From: Deltaproteobacteria bacterium
GTDB lineage: Bacteria; Myxococcota; UBA796; SXON01
Direction of reading: 5' to 3'
Assembly (NCBI GenBank): GCA_947483545.1
Contig: CANKNP010000345.1
Location: 1-5,275, forward strand
Length of the DNA stretch: 5,275 nt
Below the pieces are notes generated by a model. The model was not told the DNA's origin and did not search any database. It was given only the letters and a program-made list of their open reading frames with translations. Both the position numbers and the translations under genes were made by a program. This document shows positions 1-5,275 of this stretch, piece after piece (position 1 is the first letter of the stretch; each line of letters begins with the position of its first letter).

Positions 1-58
1 CCACGGAGCGGCGGCGTAGAGGGGCGGGGGCCTTCCCTTGACCGAAAATATCGGGCGA

Positions 59-87
59 CTGACGGGGGTCAGCCGCCTCGCGCGGCT
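59..87 (-). terminator. Possible terminator: two adjacent hairpins after the AbgT-like gene
   Basis: Beginning 15 nt past the stop of the minus-strand transporter gene there is a perfect 6-bp stem with a 5-nt loop (AGCCGC/GCGGCT, 71-87). A second perfect 5-bp stem with a 4-nt loop (CTGAC/GTCAG, 59-72) abuts it and shares two bases. The second stem is followed on the minus strand by a TATTTT stretch about 10 nt later rather than an immediate U-tract, so intrinsic termination is plausible but not typical. The two stems could not both form fully at once because positions 71-72 are shared. Confidence 0.35.
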
Positions 88-102
88 ATGCCCTCCGGGC
101 TC

Positions 103-1551
103 CTAGCCCAGCCCCAGCGGCCACCCCATGGCGTTCCAGATCAACAGCAGGCCCGTCCAGCTGATCCCCCAGGCGATGGCGAATGGGACCTGGGCCGCCA
201 GGATGGTCCCCAGGCCTGCCTCCGGTACGTAGCGCCGCGCCGCCGCGAGCACGATCGGCATGTACGGCATCAGCGGGGTGATCACGTTGGTGACAGCGTC
301 GCCGACCCGGTACGCGGCCTGGGTCATCGCCGGCTCCACGCCCAGCAGGAAGAACATCGGCACGAAAAGTGGGGCCATCAACGCCCACTTGGCAGAGGCG
401 CTGGCGATCAGAACGTTGACGACCCCGCTGATCACCACCAGCGCGAGCAGCAACGCCGTCGACCCCAACCCCAGGCTCCCGAGCACCGCGGCGCCGTTGA
501 CCGCCAGCACGATCCCGAGGTTGGACCAGTTGAACCACGCCACGAACTGGGATGCCGCGAACGCAAGGACGATGTACCCGCCCATCCCGCCCGCCGCGTC
601 GGCTGCGAGCTTGGCCGCGCTCTGGGAGTCGCGGACCATCCCGGAGGTCACGCCGTACACGAGCCCAGGCACCAACCCTGCGAGCGCGATGAACACCACC
701 ATGCTGTCGTAGACCGGCGCCCAGCTGCCGTCGTCGGCACGAATCACGAAGACGGCGATCACCGCCAACAGTCCGACCGTCCCCGCGCCCGCCCAAAGCG
801 CGGGTGCCAGGCGTCCAGGGGTCGCCTCCTCGTTGTCGGCGGTGCCGTGCCACGCCCCAAACCGCCGCTCGACGCCGGGCGCCAGCAGCGCCCCGACCCC
901 GGTCACGATCCCGACGCTCGCGATGTTGAAGAACCAGTTGCAGGTCGCCGCCACGCGGATCGTCGGGTCCACCAGCCGGGCGGCGCTCTCGGTGAGCCCC
1001 GCGAGCAGGGGATCGAGCGCGGTGATGAGCACGTTCGCGCGGTAGCCCCCGCTGACCGCCGCGTAGGCGAACGTCATGCCGGCCAGCGGGCGCCTGCCCG
1101 CGCGGGCCCACAGCGCAGCGCCCAGCGGCACGAGCACGACGAAGCTCGCGTCGGAGGCCAGCGCACCGTTCGCTCCGACGAAGAGCATCGCCACGGTCAA
1201 CAGGCGGGGTGGAACCCGATCCACGGCTCGCCCCAGGACCGCCGCGATGAGCCCGCTCCGCTCGGCCACGCCGATGCCCATCACCGCGATCAAGACGCTG
1301 GCCAAGGGCGGAAAACCCGAGAGATTCTTCACGGCGTCCGTCCAGATCCGCCGGGCGAGCGGCCCTTCGAGCAGGCTCTGCACCTGGACTGGATCGTGCG
1401 TCAGCGGGTTTTCAACGGTCGCGCCCGCCGCCAGGCTCGACACGATCGCGATGGCGCCGGCGACGATCGCGAACAGCACGACCGGATCGGGAAGCGCATT
1501 CCCCGCGCGCTCCACGACGTCGAACAGGCTGAGTCGGGGGCGGTCGGGCAC
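103..1551 (-). CDS. AbgT-family transporter (p-aminobenzoyl-glutamate transporter / antimetabolite exporter type)
   Basis: Integral inner-membrane protein of 482 residues, slightly shorter than the roughly 500 typical of the family. AbgT members import p-aminobenzoyl-glutamate (E. coli AbgT) or are proposed to export sulfonamides (MtrF, YdaH). The substrate here cannot be told from sequence. Visible family marks are the N-terminal VVERAGNALPDP, then NPLTHDPVQVQSLL, FPPLASVLIAVMGIGVAERSG (about residues 80-100), LASDASFVVLVPLGA (Asp134), NWFFNIAS (about 205), and the C-terminal block SAKW...VEP...YRVGD...ITPLMPY (about 386-430). Ser386, Trp389, Pro407, Arg415, Asp418 and Pro426 match in spacing the residues I recall as important in the MtrF structure. 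Many hydrophobic segments alternate with short loops. The frame stays open to 1761 with ATGs at 1761 and 1602, but both would overlap the divergent gene. GTG at 1551 sits 6 nt after an AAGG (1561-1558) and gives the expected family N-terminus. Stop is TAG. Family assignment is firm; substrate and direction are unknown. Confidence 0.93.
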   Translation of the reverse strand: MPDRPRLSLFDVVERAGNALPDPVVLFAIVAGAIAIVSSLAAGATVENPLTHDPVQVQSLLEGPLARRIWTDAVKNLSGFPPLASVLIAVMGIGVAERSGLIAAVLGRAVDRVPPRLLTVAMLFVGANGALASDASFVVLVPLGAALWARAGRRPLAGMTFAYAAVSGGYRANVLITALDPLLAGLTESAARLVDPTIRVAATCNWFFNIASVGIVTGVGALLAPGVERRFGAWHGTADNEEATPGRLAPALWAGAGTVGLLAVIAVFVIRADDGSWAPVYDSMVVFIALAGLVPGLVYGVTSGMVRDSQSAAKLAADAAGGMGGYIVLAFAASQFVAWFNWSNLGIVLAVNGAAVLGSLGLGSTALLLALVVISGVVNVLIASASAKWALMAPLFVPMFFLLGVEPAMTQAAYRVGDAVTNVITPLMPYMPIVLAAARRYVPEAGLGTILAAQVPFAIAWGISWTGLLLIWNAMGWPLGLG

Positions 1552-1555
1552 GCCG

Positions 1556-1561
1556 CACCTT
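1556..1561 (-). promoter_or_regulatory. Ribosome binding site deciding the GTG start of the AbgT-like gene
   Basis: On the minus strand AAGGTG lies just before the GTG at 1551-1549, with AAGG 6 nt from the start codon. This supports GTG at 1551 over the ATGs at 1602 and 1761, which would run into the divergent cupredoxin gene. The surrounding 49-bp intergenic segment (1552-1600) must hold or overlap the control regions of both divergent genes. I see no convincing -35/-10 pair on either strand. Confidence 0.5.
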
Positions 1562-1600
1562 ATCAGAACGCACTCCCCCCCGCGGTGATACCCCCGGGGC

Positions 1601-2308
1601 ATGAGCCTCCTCCTGCGTTGTGGGCCTGCCGTCGCGGCCCTGGTTGTTGTTGCCTCGGTCTCTCTGCCCAACGCGAACGCCGCCCCCGCCCCGACCGGTA
1701 CGGTCGTCGGGAAGGTCTCGGTCACGGAGAAAGGCGCCTCCGCCAAAGATGCTGCGGGCATCGTCGTCTACGTGATCGGCTACACCTCCGCCCCCCCCAC
1801 CAAAGCGGCGGAGATGCGGCAACAAGGCCACCAGTTCACGCCCCTGCTCTTGCCCGTGCTTGTCGGTCAGCCGCTCTCCTTCCCCAACCTGGACTGGGAC
1901 ACGAGCCACAATGTGTTCTCCACCGATCCCCGGTTCAACCTCGGCCAGTATCGGGCCGGGCGCGGCGCTCCCCCCTCCCAGACCTTCGACACCCCTGGCC
2001 CGGTCGAGATCTTCTGCAACATCCACCCCGACATGGCAGCCACCGTCTTGGTGCTCCCGAACAGCTCGTTCGCCACCACCGCGGCCGACGGCAGCTTCGC
2101 GATCACCGGCGTGACCCCTGGAACCTGGGAGGTCTACGCCTACGATCGGCATGCCGTCGTACCCGCCCACACCTCCGTCACGGTGGCCGCGAGCGCGACC
2201 AGCACGGTGGCGTTCGCCCTGGACCGGACGCGGTTCCGCTTCGACCACCAGACCTGGGAGGGTACCGACTACGCGGACCATGGGTACCACGCGCCGGGGG
2301 CGCCGTGA
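1601..2308 (+). CDS. Secreted cupredoxin (plastocyanin-like) protein with C-terminal transthyretin-like domain
   Basis: Exported 235-residue protein, probably periplasmic or released, of the family often labelled 'methylamine utilization protein' or 'plastocyanin' in genome annotation. Residues 1-27 form a Sec signal peptide: a short n-region with one Arg, hydrophobic core AVAALVVVASVSL, cleavage after ANA. Residues about 34-150 are a cupredoxin beta-sandwich with a full type-1 copper ligand set: His103 (DTSHNVFS), Cys139, His142 and Met145 (CNIHPDM). The stretch QGHQFTPLLLPVLVGQPLSF before His103 is characteristic of this subfamily. Residues about 155-210 (ADGSFAITGVTPGTWEVYAYD) resemble carboxypeptidase-regulatory-like or transthyretin-like beta domains. 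The likely role is electron transfer or copper binding outside the cytoplasm; the partner is unknown. The start ATG has only a weak GGTGA 12 nt upstream, but it gives a clean signal peptide. An 8-C run lies at 1791-1798. The 3' end overlaps the best ATG of the next gene (2280), suggesting co-transcription. Confidence 0.9.
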   Translation: MSLLLRCGPAVAALVVVASVSLPNANAAPAPTGTVVGKVSVTEKGASAKDAAGIVVYVIGYTSAPPTKAAEMRQQGHQFTPLLLPVLVGQPLSFPNLDWDTSHNVFSTDPRFNLGQYRAGRGAPPSQTFDTPGPVEIFCNIHPDMAATVLVLPNSSFATTAADGSFAITGVTPGTWEVYAYDRHAVVPAHTSVTVAASATSTVAFALDRTRFRFDHQTWEGTDYADHGYHAPGAP

Positions 2309-3854
2309 TGAGGTTGAGACCCCTCGTCCGGGGAGTGGGGGCCTAACCCCGCCGCCGAACGCCCTACTCCATCACCACCAACCCAAGCCCGAGCACGCGC
2401 TCCTGCTGACAGCCTGCAAGGCGGATCCGGAGGAGTGGGCGCACGTCGAAGACACTGAGCCGCCCTTTTGCAAGATCAATGTCGAGGAATGTCGGCCCTA
2501 CGTCAGGGACCAGGACGTGTACTATCGCACGGAGATCTGGTTTGAGCTCTCGAGGCGTGACCCCAGCGCCGCCCTGGAGACCGACATTCCGGGCGTCCAG
2601 GAGCTCTCGGACGATGGCCGGACCCTGTACTGGCGGCCCAGCTCACCGCTGGAGCCGGAGACGTCGTACGAGGTCGAGCTGTCCTACTGCGGCGAGGATG
2701 TCGACCTGGAGTTCTCGACGTCCGCCTATGGTCTGCCGCTCTCGGATCCCGCGGCCCTGGTGGGTCGGACGTACGGGTGGAACCCCGACCCGTCGGTGTA
2801 TTGGCTCTCCACCAACGACCTGCTCCTCAGCCCTACGACCGTTGGGGCGTCGGAGCTCACGCTCCTGCTCGCTGACGAGTCGGAATCCGCCGTCGATGCA
2901 CAGGGCTGCGCGCCCACGAGCGTTTTTTCGGCTGTCGACTTCTCTGAGTCGCCCTTTTTCCAGGGCGCGGCCGACGCAGTTCTCCTCCCGACCGCATACG
3001 GCAATCTCACGCTCCAGAACGCAACTATCGAAGGCACCTTTTCGGCCGATGGCGACGCGATTGGCGGTCTGAGGCTGGCTGGCACGCTCGATGCCAGGGA
3101 CATCGACGATGAGTACGGCTGGGACTGGTGCTCGCTCGCCGATCAAGAGTCCGGGGACGGGTGCTTTCCCTGCCCCTCAGACGGTGCCTTGGCCTGCTTC
3201 GAGTTCAGTACCGGCCAAGAGGACGCCGAGCGCGTCTACGGCCTCACGCTGGCGCCCATCGCCGTCGAGGACGAGGCGCGCTGCGAGGCGCTACTTTACA
3301 TGTACTCCCTCGATCTTTCCACGGGCGAGATGCAAGAGCCCGCCGCACTCGGCGATATCCTGATTCCTTACCTGAGCCAGCAGTTGCTGCTCAGCCCGAC
3401 CGCGCTCACCATCGGGAACATGCCCTGGGTGGGCGCCCTGGCCGCTGAGGATGGCCAACAGGACCTGTGTGAGGCCATCCTGGACTTCGGTCCCGAAGGC
3501 GAGCACGTCCTACCCGACTTCGCGATCACCACCGAGCAGATCGTGCTCTCCTATGCCGACGCCATGATCCCGCTGGCGGACATCAGCCTTTCGGGCACCT
3601 TCATCGACGACCGCCAGACCCTCAGCTACGTCACATTCACCGCCACCCTGGACACCCGGGAGCTGTCCGCGCTGATCGATCCGGATCTGGACCCCTCCGC
3701 GGTTTGTGAGGCCGCTGCCGCCTTGGGAACCGACTGCCAACTCTGCCATTTTGCGGACCGGGACAGCTATTGTTTGGGCATCCAGATCAGCCAACTCACT
3801 GGGCATCTCGTAGGCGGGGCCATTGATCTCGGCGCGGAGGCTTGCCAGGATTGA
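2280..3854 (+). CDS. Cys-rich putative lipoprotein of unknown function; Ig-like domain plus duplicated four-Cys module; 5' end doubtful
   Basis: I do not recognise this protein. Numbering is from ATG 2280 (524 residues). Residues 41-46 read LLLTAC, a good lipobox with Cys46, followed by an acidic mature part, so a lipoprotein is likely. However, residues 1-40 are Arg/Pro/His-rich with no hydrophobic core, and no ATG, GTG or TTG lies in frame between 2280 and a GTG at 2517. The true start is therefore unclear, and a small deletion or frameshift before 2400 is suspected. Residues about 64-150 look like a bacterial Ig-like (SbsA/Big_5-type) domain: ELSDDGRTLYW, then PLEPETSYEVELSYCG. After that two related halves follow. 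In each, an LLLSPT segment and a lone Cys (210; 397) precede an [I/L]xGTF beta segment ending GTLDARDI or ATLDTREL, then four Cys: 284, 295, 298, 306 and 476, 486, 489, 498. The composition is acidic and extracytoplasmic in style. The stop TGA at 3852-3854 faces the converging gene 198 bp away. The coding region from about 2395 is secure; the start is not. Confidence 0.78.
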   Translation: MGTTRRGRRDEVETPRPGSGGLTPPPNALLHHHQPKPEHALLLTACKADPEEWAHVEDTEPPFCKINVEECRPYVRDQDVYYRTEIWFELSRRDPSAALETDIPGVQELSDDGRTLYWRPSSPLEPETSYEVELSYCGEDVDLEFSTSAYGLPLSDPAALVGRTYGWNPDPSVYWLSTNDLLLSPTTVGASELTLLLADESESAVDAQGCAPTSVFSAVDFSESPFFQGAADAVLLPTAYGNLTLQNATIEGTFSADGDAIGGLRLAGTLDARDIDDEYGWDWCSLADQESGDGCFPCPSDGALACFEFSTGQEDAERVYGLTLAPIAVEDEARCEALLYMYSLDLSTGEMQEPAALGDILIPYLSQQLLLSPTALTIGNMPWVGALAAEDGQQDLCEAILDFGPEGEHVLPDFAITTEQIVLSYADAMIPLADISLSGTFIDDRQTLSYVTFTATLDTRELSALIDPDLDPSAVCEAAAALGTDCQLCHFADRDSYCLGIQISQLTGHLVGGAIDLGAEACQD

Positions 3855-3939
3855 GGGGGTCAAACCCGCGGCAGGCCTCCACCGGGTGCTCGTCGGCATC
3901 GACGTAGGCCCGCGTCGGGGGCGCGGTAGGGCGGCCTCG

Positions 3940-3951
3940 GGGCCCGGGCCC
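3940..3951. repeat. 12-bp GC palindrome in the convergent intergenic region
   Basis: The 198 bp between the two converging stop codons (3855-4052) shows no gene I can support. It contains a perfect self-complementary 12-mer, GGGCCCGGGCCC. An overlapping hairpin option pairs GGCCCG (3947-3952) with CGGGCC (3963-3968) across a 10-nt loop. No U-tract follows on either strand, so a bidirectional terminator is possible but unsupported. Confidence 0.4.
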
Positions 3952-4052
3952 GCAGGCACGCTCGGGCCTTGGGACGGCCGTTCGCATCGGCGGGGCTCCC
4001 GGGGTGGCCAGCATGTGCAGCCGGGCGGCGTTGTTGCGGATGCCCGTCCACG

Positions 4053-5275
4053 TCACTCGCCGAGGATCAGATAGGCGGCGCCGGCCGCAAATCCGTTGCG
4101 AGGGGCCCCGATGAGCAGGTCGTCGTACCCGTCCGCGTCGACGTCGCCTGCGCTGGATAGCGCGAAGCCCGCGTAATTGTACTGGGCCTCCCCGGTGTAC
4201 TGGGCGTTCGCCGAGGCCAGGCCGAGCGACGCGGGGGCGGCGCTGCCGAGGATCAGGTAGGCGGCGCCGGTCGCATCGCCCCGATCGTCGTTCCCATAGG
4301 CCCCCATGAGTAGGTCGTCGTAGCCGTCCGCGTCGATGTCGCCCGCGGCGCTCACAGAATAGCCCGCGCGGTCGGAGGCGGCCTCGCCGGTGTACCGGGC
4401 GTTCGCCGAGGCGAGCCCGAGCGAGGTAGGGGAGGCGCTGCCGAGGATCAGGTAGGCAGCGCCGGTCGAGCCGTCGTTGCCGTACGCGCCGATGAGCACG
4501 TCGTCCCACCCGTCCGCGTCGATGTCGCCCGCGGCGCTCACAGAATGGCCCGCGTCGTCGGAGGCGGCCTCCCCGGTGTACTGGGCGTTCGCCGACGCCA
4601 AGTCGAGCGAGGCAGGGGACGCGCTGCCGAGGACCAGGTAGGCAGCACCGGCAGAGCGGCCGTCACCGCTCGCGCCGATGAGCAGGTCGCCGTACCCGTC
4701 AGCGTCGACGTCCCCCGCAGCGGACACCGCCCCCCCCGCGTAGTCGTAGGCGCCGCCCGTGTACTGGGCGCTCGCGGAGGCGAGGCCGACGGAGGTCGGG
4801 GACGCGCCGCCGAGGATCAGGTAGGCAGCCCCCGCATCGGGACCGCCGTGTTCATTGTACGGCGCACCTACGAGCAGGTCGCCGAACCCGTCTGCGTTGA
4901 CGTCACCCGCGGCGGACACCGACGATCCTGCCTCGTCGGAGCGGCCATCCCCGGTGTACTTGGCGTTCGCCGAGGCCAAGCCGAGCGACACCGGGGAGGC
5001 GCTGCCGAGGATCAGGTAGGCGGCCCCCGCAGAGCTCCCTTCGGCGCCGATCAGCAGATCGTCGTACCCGTCTGCGTTGACGTCGCCCGCGGCGGATACC
5101 GACCCGCCGGCAAGGTCGCCAGAGCTCTCGCCGGTGTACTGGGCGTCGGCGTACGCGAGCCAACACTCAGTCTTGTCGGTACCGTCGCAGTCCTGGTCGA
5201 TTCCATCGACGCAGACCTCGGTCTCGCCGGGATTTCGGGCCGCATCCCCATCGTCACAGTCGGTGTCGTCGGAGG
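4053..5275 (-). CDS. MopE-like metal-binding motif plus six FG-GAP (integrin-alpha-like) repeats; 5' end outside the window
   Basis: This is the C-terminal 406 residues of a larger, probably secreted or surface protein; the start lies beyond the right edge. Counting from the first full codon (5273), residues 2-37 carry a putative metal-binding repeat of the MopE type (DCDDGD..NPGETEVCVDGIDQDCDG, Cys6, 21, 29, 37). From residue 38 to the end there are six tandem FG-GAP units, each with the pattern AG.SVSAAGD, an Asp-rich loop (DVNADGYDD, DIDADGWDD and similar), LLIGA, and GAAYLILG. The Asp loops match the DxDxDGxxD calcium sites of integrin-alpha propellers. Each unit should fold as one beta-propeller blade. 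The name-giving Phe is Ala in all six units, and GAP is kept only in units 2 and 6. The protein stops immediately after the last LILGE, with no sorting or membrane segment. Likely roles are adhesion or structural binding at the cell surface, with calcium-stabilised blades; this is inferred from the family. Stop is TGA at 4055-4053. An 8-G run (4737-4730 on the coding strand) lies in unit 3. Confidence 0.93.
   Translation of the reverse strand, partial: SDDTDCDDGDAARNPGETEVCVDGIDQDCDGTDKTECWLAYADAQYTGESSGDLAGGSVSAAGDVNADGYDDLLIGAEGSSAGAAYLILGSASPVSLGLASANAKYTGDGRSDEAGSSVSAAGDVNADGFGDLLVGAPYNEHGGPDAGAAYLILGGASPTSVGLASASAQYTGGAYDYAGGAVSAAGDVDADGYGDLLIGASGDGRSAGAAYLVLGSASPASLDLASANAQYTGEAASDDAGHSVSAAGDIDADGWDDVLIGAYGNDGSTGAAYLILGSASPTSLGLASANARYTGEAASDRAGYSVSAAGDIDADGYDDLLMGAYGNDDRGDATGAAYLILGSAAPASLGLASANAQYTGEAQYNYAGFALSSAGDVDADGYDDLLIGAPRNGFAAGAAYLILGE
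4056..5162 (-). repeat. Tandem DNA repeat array encoding six propeller units
   Basis: Six direct repeats in coding order: 5162-4986 (59 codons), 4985-4791 (65), 4790-4608 (61), 4607-4422 (62), 4421-4227 (65) and 4226-4056 (57). Length differences all fall in the variable loop after LLIGA and in one short indel near the YTG motif. Conserved DNA blocks recur in nearly every unit. An example on the plus strand is gaggatcaggtaggcRgc, exact at 4250, 4442, 4812 and 5007 and with one or two changes at 4060 and 4630. The array creates long open frames on the other strands and frames that look like genes but are by-products of the repetition. Confidence 0.92.

Noticed and set aside
38..66. TTGACC at 38-43 as a -35 element
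   Set aside because: No AT-rich -10 hexamer at 16-18 nt spacing (the bases there are GC-rich), and no plus-strand gene begins nearby.
1602..1761. N-terminal extension of the AbgT-like protein to ATG 1602 or 1761
   Set aside because: The added residues are Ala/Thr/Arg-rich without family similarity and overlap the cupredoxin signal-peptide region. GTG 1551 has a better-placed AAGG and fits the family N-terminus.
1412..2290. Minus-strand open frame opposite the cupredoxin gene
   Set aside because: Gly/Arg-rich low-complexity product without motifs, overlapping two well-supported genes.
88..2346. Very long plus-strand open frame covering the transporter gene antisense and then the cupredoxin gene out of frame
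   Set aside because: The product is rich in Arg, Pro, His, Gln and Gly with no domain pattern, typical of an antisense frame in GC-rich DNA. The AbgT and cupredoxin frames beneath it have clear family motifs.
3947..3968. Hairpin in the convergent intergenic region as a bidirectional terminator
   Set aside because: A 6-bp stem with a 10-nt loop and no U-tract on either strand; in such GC-rich DNA it could be chance.
3796..4509. Minus-strand open frame running from the propeller repeats past their stop into the intergenic region
   Set aside because: It is the repeat array read in another frame (recurring Arg-rich LGERPVHR-type segments). The part beyond 4053 has no recognisable domain and ends inside the opposite gene.
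4056..5162. Regularly spaced repeats as a possible CRISPR array
   Set aside because: Period near 180 bp, all multiples of three, continuous coding frame and diverged conserved blocks: a protein repeat, not short repeats with unique spacers.

Overview
This is a GC-rich window (by eye roughly two thirds G+C) with no RNA genes, insertion sequences or CRISPR array. Its gene content fits a predatory or environmental deltaproteobacterium-like lineage (Myxococcota, Bradymonadota or relatives). The evidence is an exported cupredoxin, a Cys-rich putative lipoprotein with an Ig-like N-terminal part, and a long surface-type protein joining a MopE-like metal-binding motif to an FG-GAP beta-propeller. The taxonomic guess is inference from protein style, not from a marker gene.

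Layout: (1) 103-1551, minus strand: an AbgT-family inner-membrane transporter, apparently complete with a GTG start, followed past its stop by two small hairpins (59-87). (2) 1552-1600: a 49-bp divergent intergenic segment. (3) 1601-2308, plus strand: a secreted blue-copper-like protein with a complete His/Cys/His/Met ligand set, plus a C-terminal transthyretin-like or carboxypeptidase-regulatory-like beta domain. (4) about 2280-3854, plus strand: a Cys-rich protein of unknown function with an Ig-like N-terminal domain and two copies of a four-cysteine module. It has a lipobox (LLTAC) but no normal signal peptide or start codon in front of it, so its 5' end looks damaged. (5) 3855-4052: a 198-bp convergent intergenic stretch containing a 12-bp GC palindrome. 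(6) 4053-5275, minus strand: the 3' part of a gene running off the right edge. It encodes a MopE-like Asp/Cys motif and then six tandem FG-GAP units of 57-65 residues, visible in the DNA as a degenerate repeat array of about 171-195 bp per unit.

The genes do not form an obvious single pathway. Three of the four products look exported or cell-surface (cupredoxin, putative lipoprotein, propeller protein) and one is an inner-membrane transporter. The cupredoxin and the lipoprotein gene lie head to tail and may be co-transcribed. The transporter diverges from them, and the propeller gene converges on them. I found no convincing new defence, mobile or RNA-based system. The most promising leads are the duplicated Cys-module protein with its broken 5' end and the unusual six-unit 'AG' (not 'FG') propeller fused to a MopE motif.
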